Source: Sipunculus nudus
Taxonomy: Eukaryota > Annelida > Sipuncula > Golfingiida > Sipunculidae
DNA length: 64,000 nucleotides
Direction: 5' to 3'
Assembly: GCA_026874595.1 (NCBI GenBank)
Contig: CM049313.1
Span: forward strand, 54,976,159 to 55,040,158
Part shown: in pieces, positions 25,508 through 39,342 of the stretch
How positions within the stretch are numbered: the stretch's first letter is position 1
Layout of the letters: each line of letters begins with the position of its first letter
Notes under the pieces: model-generated
Database searches by the model: none
What the model saw: only the letters and a program-made list of their open reading frames with translations
What the model was told of the DNA's origin: nothing
Translations under genes and position numbers: made by a program

Positions 25508-28500
25508 AAGAGAGAGAGGTTCCTAATATTAGATGCACAAGAAATTAACAAATAATGTAATAAAAAACCAAGAACATGTTTAATATTTCAAATAAGAAGT
25601 TCATGGAAAACATTCAACATTCTCCCAATTTCTTTAGAACATCAAAATTAGGAAAGATGAAATACATGGTAGCATTCAATACTATACGGTTTCAAATGAC
25701 ATTTTTTACTTTACGTTGTCCTTACATAATTATCTTTGTCATAGCCTTCATAAAATTTTACAATTGAATCCAAATTCATGAGAATTCTTACGGTTAGCTT
25801 GCAACGTTCATCTTTATATTATCGCTATATACTGTAGTGCCCTTCTTTAAAGCATATTTATTATTTGTGCCCCGCGTGTTCTCAAAAAAGTATTGACTTC
25901 ATTTTGTTAAATTAATGTTTTATTTGTAGGTTGTGCTGGAGGCGGCAACGGTAAGGCGTTTCAAAAATTATATTTCCGGCTCTTTTATTTAATTTTCCTG
26001 AGGCATACAAAAGTAAAAACAAATCGCTGGTTTCATTTAGCAATACCAGTATCTTTATATGTTTATAGTAAATGAGCAGTGCATGTTAGTCATCTGGAAT
26101 GTAGCATATGGTTTACATATAGTCATCTGGAATGTAGCATATGGTTTACATGTAGGTTACAGCAGGTGTTGAAAACATGCATACCATAATCTGTCAAAAT
26201 GTTAAATATATCAAGCTCCATATAAAAAACATAAATCTGTAAGCTAAATTGGACCATAAATAACCTCTAAATTGAATGAAAACATTCAATCCAACCCTGT
26301 AAAATATTCATCTTACACATTTAATGGAATGACAACGGAGGACCTTTAGGAAGTCAGCAAATTATATTTACGCAAAAGTTTACATTAATAAAACTTCCAT
26401 AATGACCGTTGTGATTTCATGTTCTCACGATTGAACTCATTGCTTAAGATACCTCGCTTGTCCAAAAAAATATCAACAGATGTTCTCTGTGGTTTTGTGA
26501 ACTTTTTCACTTGACTAACCAATCAGTCTTGCCATTAATGATGTGTTTATAATTTGTCACAGAATCGTCAAGAAATACTAGCAGCCAAAATCTAGGACTG
26601 ATGAATTAACCCTTAACATTTTAAATTTTCAATTGATAACATTGAGTGTCACACATGACTATGAATAAACTAACAGGTATATGTATTTAAATGATTAACA
26701 GATTATTCAATCGCACAACCACACCTTTATATGTATTTATTTATTCATATTTATTTGCAGAATATAGTGGAGAAGGAGCAGAACAAACAACAATGGGTAA
26801 TTCGGATAATTCATTCTTTCAGTGTTGTCGTATATAGATACTGCTCAAGGATGCATCTGCTTACTTTAAGTGACTGGGTATAAATGTGTGTGTAATTGTT
26901 TGCATTTAAGAAAACATAAACGAACAATATGAAACAATTCATAGCGAGACTCAGTTATCAAGTCTGTATTAAAATGATCACATTTGATCCCTACATTTCA
27001 ACATCACAATTCTTGCTAAGATAATTAATTGATGTTATGCCGATGGAATTTAACATGCGGATTGAGAACAAATAAATTTATAAAGATTTTCCATATTACA
27101 GTCACAGGGAGTGGAGATGAGACCACCGAGCCCGTGTATTATGATGGTGAGTGTTAACAGTAAACTTTGAAAATAACCCAACTGTTTACATTTTTCACTA
27201 GCGTTTTAACTGCATAGACGGGATCAATGCAAGGCTCCAATTGCAAACTATCGCTGTCATAAGACTGGACGCCTTTCGTGCTAGTGAAATATAATTCATT
27301 TTTCTTTATACCAAGTATTAGATGAGCGAATGGTATTTGGGTTGATTTTGGGGAAATAGTATAAATAACGGTACAATAATGATAATAGAGTCATAGAGGT
27401 AAAAGCCATTGCTGTTCATATAAATCACTATAACGTACAGGGATTCGTGGTAGTCATCTAATGAAAATATCTTGCCGTCATTAAAATGAAAAGATCAGGC
27501 TGTTTTCAATCTCAAAGAAGAAAACTAATATAAGCACAGATGAAGGTGAACTGAATTTGTATTCAGAAGCTGAAGTAAATCTAAATACATTGTGTTTTAT
27601 TTTCATAATTACCTGTTTCCAGGCGTGAATTGATTACGTATTTATGATCAAATGATCAATGACAAAAATAGATCATGCTTTATCTGTTTTGATTTTTAGT
27701 GAACCTGCTTGTTCCTAACCCTGTAATATCTTCTCTTCATTAAAACGTTATTTATTCGTGATTCTTACACCTTCTCTACGGGGTGAACCTACAGCCATAA
27801 ATAATACACCTGTCGAAATGCACAGGTAAAAGATATCCCTCTTAAAAAATTGCAACATCAAAATTAACTTGCTTTGAAGACTGCTAACCCAAATAATCAA
27901 GGGGAATATTATCCCATGATTAATCCAGCTGATGAAATAATTTTTTTGCAGAAATTTTAAAGACGAGATGATATATAAAATACTAGTTTAAGGAGAAGGA
28001 ATGCGGCATTGATGTCACTTTTGTCCGTCAATTCTCTGATCAATTAAATTAAACTAAACTGGATGTACATTTTATTAAACTTTTATAGATCCGTATTACT
28101 TTGACCCCGGGCCTTAAATAGGCACTATTTTAAAAGCCGGGCGAAATAATGTTTTAAACGCAGGCCTTAAATTGACGCAGGTTTTGTTCAGAGGGCAGGT
28201 GCCAGAGCAGTTTCCATGTTTGCTGTGAGATGCCTTTCCCCATCACTTTAATGTATGCATTTCGGGTCAAAATGACCAGAGTTTGTTCTATGGATTTTTT
28301 GTGCATGTCAATAAAATGCTAAATTCCTCTATAAATCCTCTTTTATCTTAGGTGGCATCCTTATTTTCCCTATAATGGACATCAAATATTACCGATGCTT
28401 CCATTTTAATAAAAGTCGGTCATGAATCAAACAAACGCTATACAAATACAATGCTATCAGTGAAAAGCCTTACATTCAGAAAGCGCTATTTGTACAGTCA

Positions 28501-31500
28501 TGCGCCATTTGCTCTCCAAACGGGGACTGACTTTTGTAGATTACTTGGAGAATCCCACGCTGTGATTTTCTGTAAATTCTTATTATGATATTGTGGATAA
28601 TTGCTCTGGGTTACCATATAACTATGACACCTTAGGATACTTTTGAAAACATAATATATTTACCGGGGATGTTTGCAATCGCGCCTGGTCATCAGTTTGG
28701 CGTTTTTATTGTGTTTTATCTGCCGATTCTAATCATGAATTATTTAAAAAAAGAAAACCCGCTGACCGATCAAGAAAGTACGGTATATACCAATATAAAG
28801 TTAATTATACTGAAAAGAAGGGATTGTCTAAATTACAAAACTAAATTGTTGAATTAATTGTATCTGAATTAATAAACATTTTTTAAAAGAGTTTCGTTAC
28901 CCGTGCTATTAAACATTCAATTTATCATTAAGAAGACTTTTCCACATAGTCGAAAATCAAATTGTGTTTACCTCACATTTGTAAATGTAGACAGTAAATG
29001 CATTGGCAAAGCAATACTTAAATCAATTAATTATTGGAACAGAGTAAAAATATTCACATGCATTCATTTCTTGAAAACAACAACAAATGTATGATGACAT
29101 GGCAGCATTTATTCCGATGAATTCTATTAATGTCATGAGATTACGAGACTTGAAAAGTGCAGTGATATATGCTCAATATCTAATGAATTAATCAATCAGC
29201 GGGATTTTTTTTCAAATCGATACGGAAAATGCAAGTTAACAATGCAGAACGGAAACGCGATCACCAGCATATGGCAGACTTCTGTTAGAATTTTTACATG
29301 TCGGATTATGATATATCTTCTCTTTATTAGGATAATACAAAAACCACATTCATAGGAAGGTTCAGTCTTTTCAATCTTATCAGTTACGGTTTAGGAATAC
29401 TATATCATCCAAAGCTGTAAATATAATTGTATTAATTCTAGAAGGTCAAATAGTTGTTTACTACTCTTACTCTACCACTTGTTAATGTTGGCCTTATCAA
29501 TAACATAACAATATGTTCATAAATTAACATATAATACGCCTGAGATGGATTTATCTGTAGCTGCAGTAAACATTCTGAAAATAAGAGTCCAAAATATACC
29601 ACCACCTGAGAGTATCAGCCCGTTTGCTTAAGTCTGATTAATATTCAAGGGACGTAAAATCTGCAATATCCTATTAACAATAAACTAAACATTTCACCTT
29701 TTACAGCCTCTTGTGTCAATGCCGTGTGTGAAGATATGAAGACAGCAACCAAGAAATCTGTAAGATAACATTTACAATACATTAAATTTTGAGTCATGAA
29801 AATGTATTAAATAATATTTTTTTTTTGGGGGGGGGGGTTATATTTGTTTCTCAGTATACTCCTATGCAAGAGGAACAATAATTGTTGTTTAATAGCCAAG
29901 GGTTGATTATTAGAGCAGGACTGATTTGTCATGAAACAAAAATTTACGTTTAAATTTGTTTGATGTTTAGATGTTTGATATACCTTTGATACACTTAACC
30001 GTTTTGCACTTTTTGTGTATTAATATGCAAATATAAAGAAAATATCTTATTACGCTTTCCTTTAGCTTAACAAGTTCCGCAATTGTTTGGATACGAAAAC
30101 AGGCAGTGGATCATGTACCGCTACAAAGAAAAGAGTAAGAGAGTATACATATTTTCATATTATCTTTAAACATACTTTCCGTCAATTTGCCGTCCACGAA
30201 GATATATTTCCCTCCTGCTGTAAACGTCACGTTTGAACATGGGAATGGGACACTTTGCACTGTTTGTGTGTGTAAATGTCCAGCAGGTGTCACAATATCC
30301 GGAAAGGCCCTATTCATGCATGGGGATGTATTCTATAAACGTTCTTCACCGTATATATTATTCGAAGCACACCTTAGTTCGTTCTATGATAAAAAGAGCG
30401 GGTATTGTCGTATATTATTTGTTGTATTTTTACTCTTTTATTTCATAGAACGCTGCTTTTTTTAGAGCGCTTACTTTTTGTCACTTAGATTTTGAAGGCC
30501 TGCACAGATAACGATGTATTATCAGAGTCATTGCTTGCATTATAATGCTAGAAATTCCAAAATCGATGGTTGAAGGGCATTTAAAAGTAACTCCCAGTGA
30601 CCTTATTTCTTTATATATAAAATATCATGTAGATGCAACGAGGTACTGGAAAGGTAAATTCAGATAAGCGTGCTAACAATTTTTTTACCACGGCAGGGCT
30701 AATGACTTCACTGCTGTATAATATATCTATCCGTTCAAACGTTGCCCATTTTGTCTGAAGATATCTAAAGATATATAATATACGAAATGTTTGGTCCACT
30801 TTATATTTTACTTGTCTAAAAGAATATGCTTTTCCTTTATTTTCAGCAATAACATAAATAAATGTCTTATCATATATGCGGATTGTGTTTCAAAAAGTTT
30901 TCATTCCGATTAAATATTTATTCATTAATTTATTGCCCTACATTTTCAACTACTCTTTTATATCGATGTCTTCATAAAGTTTCCAGCAGGTTAACTGTGC
31001 AGTGAACTGGGTCCTCATGTGATAAAATATTAAAGGTTTTCAGTACGGAGACCCGTAAAGCTATATTATAAACACGTATTTTTTTTTAAATGTACACTTT
31101 AAAAGATGACAAATTTGTTCAGCATATTATTTTATATCTGGAATGTTACCTTTTTATTTTATAATATCTTCTTTTTTAGGTTTTAAAATTTATTGATACG
31201 TGCTATAACAGAAGTCAAAACGTACAACCACATTCGGTTACAGTGATCATGACAACGACCGAAAAGGATGAAGTAATAAATAAAATAAGGAGAGGTAGAG
31301 TCTTCCATTAATTCTGCAGTCAATAATATAAGCATTTATACTGACATTATTGTTTAAAGAGCTCGATGTCCTATTAGTATGCGGAGAATGCAGATATTTA
31401 CTAAATTATATATAATATAACATATTTGTAGAAATTAGCTAACTAAACTAAAACCCTTACCGGATTTAATTAACAGGCTATTTTTTTAATTTTCACAAAT

Positions 31501-31739
31501 TATTGGATTGTGACTTCTTATACTCAGCAAACAGGGGTTTTGGTTTAAACTAAGTACTATATACAAAATAAATTGTTACCTGGTATTTAAACATATATGA
31601 AAACTGACACTCGGAACAATGCAGACTAGTTACTTGTGCTTTATTACAGCTTGTCCGGGCAAAGATGCGCTTGACGCAATTACAAATATCTGGAATAATG
31701 TAGTAAATTGGGTGAGTCTAAGTTCTTGCACAAATTTAA

Positions 31740-31790
<51 letters not shown>

Positions 31791-34700
31791 AAAAAAACAT
31801 TATCAGTGTACATCTGATGAATTTGTCACATTCCCTTTATTGCCTTTTATCTCGATGTTTGATTATACCTATTTTGATATTTAGTACCATCATTTTATTC
31901 AAATGTTGACTAATTATCTGCTTAGTAACGATTATAACATAATTCGAAAATTCTTTCCATTGGTAAACAGGAGAATCAGTTTGACTTCTAGTACTCTCAA
32001 ATGATTAAAAGAACGTTCCAAGTCCATGCGCTTTATACATAACAGTTGTCTATACAAGCCGGGCATTATGCAATATATTCAGTGAAACAAGAAACATGAA
32101 ACCTCAATTTTTAAGGTAACCCTTAAGAACAGGACAAGTGTTTTCTTATACTAGACCCTGACACGTAGAGTCAGTCTTTGCTCGTAGATATAAAAGTTCC
32201 AACACGCACCGTTCTTCATCTGATTAACATATGACCTGCATATTCTTGAATTTATAGTTCAGGAAGTTCTGTCAGTGTTTGAGTGCTACGTTAAGTGGCC
32301 GTGTCGACAAATCTACGGTAAGGCTTACATATTTTAAAAATATTGGTATAGCAAATGCATGCAATAGAAGTCTATTTAGGAGTTGGGTTTATTCTTTTTT
32401 TATTATAAGATTTCGCACCGAAGGAATTTATGAATTTCTGATTTATAAGCAAAAAATGCAGATCTTTAATTATGTAAGTTCTACATGTAAATGTATGTAC
32501 AGATAAATACAGAAATTGTTAAATATATGCAGACAGATTAGGCCAAACTGTATAACAAAAGAACAAAGAGGAAGAAAATACACAACTTTAATGTAAAATA
32601 CATTTATATCGACCAAACGCTTTATTTGTTTGCAGTTGATGACTGAGTGCAACACATGTTATTCGTCAGCAAACACATCATCCCCGCAATCAGTTTTACC
32701 TGATGCACCAACTTTCTGTAGAGAATTTGTAAACCACATAACGAACGTCGGGGAAGAGGTTTGTTCAGGTAAGTCCTCTAGCCTATGCTTCTGATACGTA
32801 TTGTTTCGCCCGAAAACATGTATCAAATTTAGTTTTACAAATATCCACCTATGAACCATGTGCTTTCGGTTCGTTCTAATGACAGGGAAAGAATATGTTC
32901 TTCAACACGTAACTATAACGTATATTTGTTCATAGGTTCATTATTTTTCATGTTGCTCTATCTATCAGCTCAAACAACTACACCAGTTCCAAAGACTACA
33001 CCGGTTCCAACGACTACACCGGTTCCTACGACTACACCGGTTCCAACGACAACACCGGTTCCAACGACAACACCGGTTCCGACGACTACACCGGTTCCGA
33101 CGACTACACCAGTACCGACGACTACACCGGTTCCAACAACTACACCGGTTCCAACGACTACACCGGTTCCAACGACTACACCAGGTCAGAAAAACAAAAA
33201 GAAACGAACCTGTTTTACTTATCTTCCCTATTATATGCACCATATAAAAAGGAACCTTGTGAATGCCTCATTAAACGTATTATTGCAATAATGACACTAA
33301 AAAAAGCATCTCACGGATCGCAATGCAAAAACATATTTTCATCCTCTGTTCCACATTGTCTGTACGAAAATTAAATCATGTACATGTCTTTTCTAGAACC
33401 GGTGCATCGAACTTATCTTAAAAGTGTTTAGCTGATTTGTTACAGTTATCAAGTTATTACATTGTGAAAATGCCTGGTGAATTTTTTTTTTTTAGTCAGA
33501 AAATAAAGTGAAAGTTATTATATTGTTGTTAGCATTGGCTTGATTTAGAGTCTGAAATACAGTTAAATAAGAGACTATTAATTCTGAAATGTACAAGTAC
33601 ATGTAAGGAACAATTTTTCAATAAACAAATTTAAACACTTCGGGTTCATTGGTTAGTTAGTCTTAAAGGAATGATGGAATTCTAGAGTTGTTGGTGAACC
33701 ATAACCAATATCTTCTAGAATATTTAGTGAGATTGGCTAATTATTAACACTCTAAATTAAAGAACAGTAAATTACTGTGTCGCTTTGTCTGAGCTCCAAC
33801 CCCTACACTATCCCCATCTATCGCAGAAACCACAACCGAGCCTCCTACAACCGTTGGAACAACACAGGGTAAGTACGCTCCATGTGTTGATCTTTCATTA
33901 CACATCAGACCCATGTTATTTTGTGATATGATGATTGAAATTAGTTGATGGATGCATCTACCCTGCATCGATTGAATTAAATGAAAGTTTTAGACCTCAG
34001 TGTACAATACACATGTAGTTAATTTTCATTGTTTACATACTATTTGTTAGTCGTTCAAAGCACTCTAAACATCCAAGCCTATGGCAAAAGGCTTCATCCC
34101 TCACCTGTCCTTCTAGTTGTCTGGTTGTCTGCACATCTAGGCTTCAGTTGTCTGGTCGTCTGTTAACAAGGCAATAACTGTAACCATCTGAAATAATTAA
34201 GTATTTGGGAAAACCTTTAAAGCAGATATAAATGGACCGTTAGTATTAACTAAGATATATCCTTTCGGAGACATGCTATTTGTAAATGAATTCAGATTGC
34301 ATATATTTCTATTATTTTTATATGTATTTTATATATTATTATAATATGTATTTGGTCTACTACAAAAAAGCACAAAATGTAAAAGACAATAAAAAAATGA
34401 TTTCATACGCTTTTGATTCATAGAAAAGGGGATACTTGCACGTTATCAAATTGACAAGGGAACCAAGACCATAGAGTGTTTATATAATTTCTTGTGAATC
34501 ATACATACCTTTATATAACCGCATATACCTTGATTGTCCTCAGAACCGTGCGATATACATCTTGACACCATCTGCAGGATGTTAGTCAACAATACCTACG
34601 ATTTTGTGAGTATGTCCATACATATCAGGAGTCTTTACAGCAGGTTTCAGTCATTTTAAATATAAAATTTGAATAGCTCCAATTTTTTTGTCATTCATTT

Positions 34701-37700
34701 TACTACTAAAATTCAGTTCGCGGTCGTTCCAGTTGTGTTATTTTATGTAATATATGAACATGTTATAGATATTAATTCAAATTGTTTGGTTATTTGCCAG
34801 GGTTAATTGTAATTCGCGCCAAAGGATCAGAGTTATAACACGTTTCAAATGTTTCCAATGTTATAAGACATGTAAATTATATAGTTTAATCGATGCATCA
34901 CGTTTTTTCCAAAAGAATACTGAAGGCTATCCATTTTATTAACATTTGATACATATGACCTGTCAAGCTGTCCCCTACATGCCTGTTGGTTTTGCAATAA
35001 TAAAAAAATATTTGTTTTATTTTCATAACAGTTCACCCAGTATATCCGGTGTGTATATTCAAAACTAGGAGATGTGTATTTAAGTGGTGGCACACCTTCT
35101 AAAGACACGGTAAGATCTTCACTTTATCACATATTACTGTTTGTACTAGGACAGGACAGGTAAAACGCCATTTGGCTATTTTTCAAAATATAAGTGGATT
35201 AAGACTTCAGAAGGGCTGGTTCTGCTATAGTAGCAGTGATCCCACATGACCACTGAGCTGATGGCTGATATTTTAAACGTGGAAATGAGGATGTTTGGAG
35301 AAGTGATCCCAGAACATAGGCGGTTCGAATCCTGAGAAAATATGTTCATATTCACAGACGGACATTTTTAAAAAATGATATGGCAGATGTTTAACAGTCT
35401 TTAATGTATTCGTGATATGTACTCATCTTAACTGAAATATGTTTACCAGTCCTGTATGTCCACATGTTATGTACTCATCTTAACTAAAGAGGTTTTCAAG
35501 TCATATGTAATCATGATTATGTACTTATCTTAACCCAAAGATGTTAACCAGCCCTGTATTTAATCAGAATATGTACTCATCTTAACTTTGTTTACCATTC
35601 ATGATATGTACTCAACTTAAATATGTTTACCAGTCTAGTAAGAACTCATATACTCATCTTAACTAATAGAAGTTTACCAGTCCGGTATATCCTTATGATT
35701 TATACTCAACTTAACCTAAAGCTGTTCAAGATTCCTGGATATCCTCATGATATGTGCTCATCTTAAATCAAAGATGTTTACCAGTCTTGTATTTACTCAT
35801 GATATGAACACATCTTAACTTAAAGAAGTTCACCCGTCGGTATATCCTTAAGATTTGTAGTTATCTTAACTTGAAGATGTTTACCAGTCATTTACGTCAC
35901 CATGATATGTACTCATCTTAATTAAACATGTTTACCAGTCATGTATGTCACCATAATATGTACTCATCTTAACTAAAGATGTTTACCTGTCGTGTATGTA
36001 CTTATGATATGTACGCGTCTTAACATAAAGATGTTTACAAATATTGGGTTTACTCATGATAATGACTCATCTTTACATAAAGATGTTTACCAGTCTTGTA
36101 TATCCGTATATAATGTACTCATCTTAACTTAAATGTTTACTGGTTAAGTATGTCCTCATGATAATTAGTCACCTTAACTTAGAGATGTTTACCAGTCTTG
36201 TATTTACTCATGATATGTACCCAGCTTAAGTAAAATAAGTTTACCAGTCCTGTATGTACTTATGATATGTGCTCATCTTATCTACATATGTTTACCATTT
36301 CTGTATGTACTTATGATATGTGCTCATCTTATCTACATATGTTTACCAGTCTTGTATGTACTCATGATATGTACTCATCTTAACTTAAAGATGTTTACCA
36401 GTCTTGTATGTACTCATGATATGTACTCGGTTTAACATAAAGATGTTTACCAGTCTTGTATGTACTCATGATATGTACTCATCTTAACTTAAAGATGTTA
36501 ACTAGTCTTCTATGTTCTTATGATATGTAATCATCTTAACTAAAGATGTTTATCAGTCCTGTATGTCCTCATGATATGTACATTTCTTTACTCAAGATGT
36601 TTACAAGTATGGTATGTATTCATAATATGTTCTTATCTCAACTTTAATCCTTCTAAGATGAACAAATTAACATCACGAACTATTCCGGCACCTCTTTATT
36701 GGGGATATACCTATTGTCCTGTTCAGGGTTGGCCGGTAAATGCCAGGGTGGTAAATGCCACCGGCATTTCCCGGGAAATGTCGGCAAGGAAAGCACCCCC
36801 ACTGGAAAATAAGTGGAATTTAAATGGCAAATATAAAACGAATACCATATTTTCTGTGTTTAATTACTGTTACAGAGGTCAACAAACTGCAGAGACCCAC
36901 AAAATGATAAGAAAATAACAGATATAATGGGATTTATCTGCACCAGCAGAATTAGAAGAATACAACAGTGCATTGCAAATTATGTTAATACTGTATCATT
37001 ATGTGATAAAAGTTTTGAAATAGCAGAAATCACAAATTTAGAAACAATATACTTCTCAAAGGCTCATGTTAATTTAAATGATAATATAGCTGAACCTGAA
37101 TTTATTTGTACCTTTGGTACTGAAAGGGTTCTAACTGCTTACATATAATCTTCATGGGCAGGCAGTATTCATGAATCATTATTTTCACTTGGTCATTATT
37201 GGCTGTTAGTGCTGTTTCAAACTGCCCATCTCTTTCAGTGATGACAATATCTCCTGGTAGGTGGTTCCAGTCTCAACTAGTTTATGGAACAGCAGAATGT
37301 TTATAGGTTTCACTATTGGTATAAGTACTTTAATTATTGCCTTTGTGTAAAGTCTTTGTTGGTATTTTAATAAAAGAATATAGATATTCACCAGATATTG
37401 CTGCCAGATCATTTATAATTTTGATAAATGACTAATCATAGTCTCATCTGCTGTTGGTTAGGTTTTGCCACTCCAAATTATGTAACCGATTAGTAATACT
37501 ATTACATTTGTAAAAATCACTGCAAACAAATCAGGCAATTATCATTATAACATTGGGTCTGATAAGCGCAGCAGATTATTGTTTGGAAGAAAGCTTCTGT
37601 TTATCTATGAAGTTGAATGAATAGGAAGTTGAATGAATAGGAAGAATTATGTATTCCAATTGATATTTATGTTAACTAAGGATCATGTGATCTATTACAT

Positions 37701-39031
37701 CCATGCTGGCTGTCACTGGCCTCCTGGATTTATATAATTTGGACCATGCACAGAAACCATCTCTTGCTGGGGATGGTTAAGGGAAGAACTCAGGTCTCTG
37801 CTCAATTAGTTGGTCTCATGGCATAACATACGAATTCACTTTTACATTAATGCACTTTGATTCAGGGACTAACTCTTTAAACACCACGGTCTTTAACCGC
37901 CAGCTTAGAACACATCCCTTTTGATATACAAGTATCTCTACATTATAAACTGACCTGACAAAACTGCTCTAAAGAAAAAAAAAACTGGGGAGAAAAACAC
38001 AAACCCTCCCCTGCCCATAAATTCATAAACTTTTTTTATTCTTATATTGACTTCAAGAGTGCTAAAAAATGCAACCTATTTAGAAGAATCTAGTTATGAA
38101 AGTTCATGTATAATCAAGTCAAAGAAATTTAATTAATTCAATTTGCCAGTAATTATCAACAAATGCGAGTATTTGCCAGGCAAGTGTCCTTTCCCCGTGA
38201 TTTACCCCTGGTATGGATTTTATGAGCATTTGCCGGCATTTTGCCAACCTTGGTTCTACTGGTTGCTGATTATGACAAACTTGTTTGAAACAAGCATATT
38301 ATTACGGTAATACTAGCTGAAAATGATAACCTAGTCATTACAAGTCAAGTGGAGATGAGGTTATTTAAGCATGAACTCACTGAGAACCTAGTACTAAAAG
38401 TCCAAGTGTTCAGCATATGTTATATGTTCATGAAATATATAAATACATATTACCCGACCGGTACGATTTATATATGTTTATATTCATATGCGTGTGTGCA
38501 TGTGCAATACAATTCATTGACCATTAGAAAAAAATGCAAAACAAGAAGATATATTCATATTCACAGACTGAAATGTGAACACTTGTACTAGTGACATGAA
38601 CTCATCTTAACTGAAGATGTTAACCAGTCTTGTATGTACTCATGATATGTGCTCAACTTAAACATATTTACCAGACTTGTATGAACTCATGTTGTGTACT
38701 CGTCTTAAATTTAAATTATAATAATCCGCAGATGAAAAAAAACTTCCAAAATAACTCCCGCAACATTTTATTTAGAGAGATAGCTAGTGTTCTATTGTTT
38801 GCTGATCATGAAAAGCTTGTTTGAAGTAAGCATTTTATTACTGTTATACTAGCTGCAAATGATAACCTACTCATGACGGAAGTTAATATTCAACCCATAT
38901 GGCCATTGTTTACTAAGTGGGGTTAAAGCAAGTATTCACTGAACACCTGGTACCCGGAGTCAAATTGCCCAGTGCAAGCTATATGTTCACTAAATATATA
39001 AATACAAATTACCCGCACGGCACGTTTTTTT

Positions 39032-39081
<50 letters not shown>

Positions 39082-39278
39082 TTTGTATATATATAGAGAG
39101 AGAAAAGAGAGGGGAGAGAGAGATAGAAATCGTCTACACAGAAAGGTTGGTTAACTGACGTTGGGAATCGAACCATGGATCTCCCGATTTCCGGTTGGGT
39201 GCGTTAACCTCTTGGCTACGCCACGTTCCCTTCCCTCTGTGTGTACCATTTCCATTATTATACAATGAACCATCATGG

Positions 39279-39342
<64 letters not shown>

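Noticed and set aside
28080-28115. Possible extra exon 'ttttatag|atccgtattac' in intron 4
   Set aside because: In the required phase it reaches a stop after nine codons and has no donor.
32263-32317. Alternative acceptor (gttcag) for exon 9
   Set aside because: It leaves one base unpaired with the following phase-0 exon and destroys the FxxFCxC motif shared by the modules.
32965-33243. Antisense frame rich in Arg/Cys/Trp repeats
   Set aside because: It is the reverse reading of the TTTPVP minisatellite exon, whose sense frame is supported by splice sites.
35370-36640. Regular 52-bp repeats considered as a CRISPR-like array
   Set aside because: There is no constant repeat alternating with unique spacers; the whole unit is repeated. 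The context is an animal intron.
39128-39235. Possible functional tRNA gene on the minus strand
   Set aside because: A- and B-boxes are present but the acceptor and T arms do not pair, so it is a SINE head.
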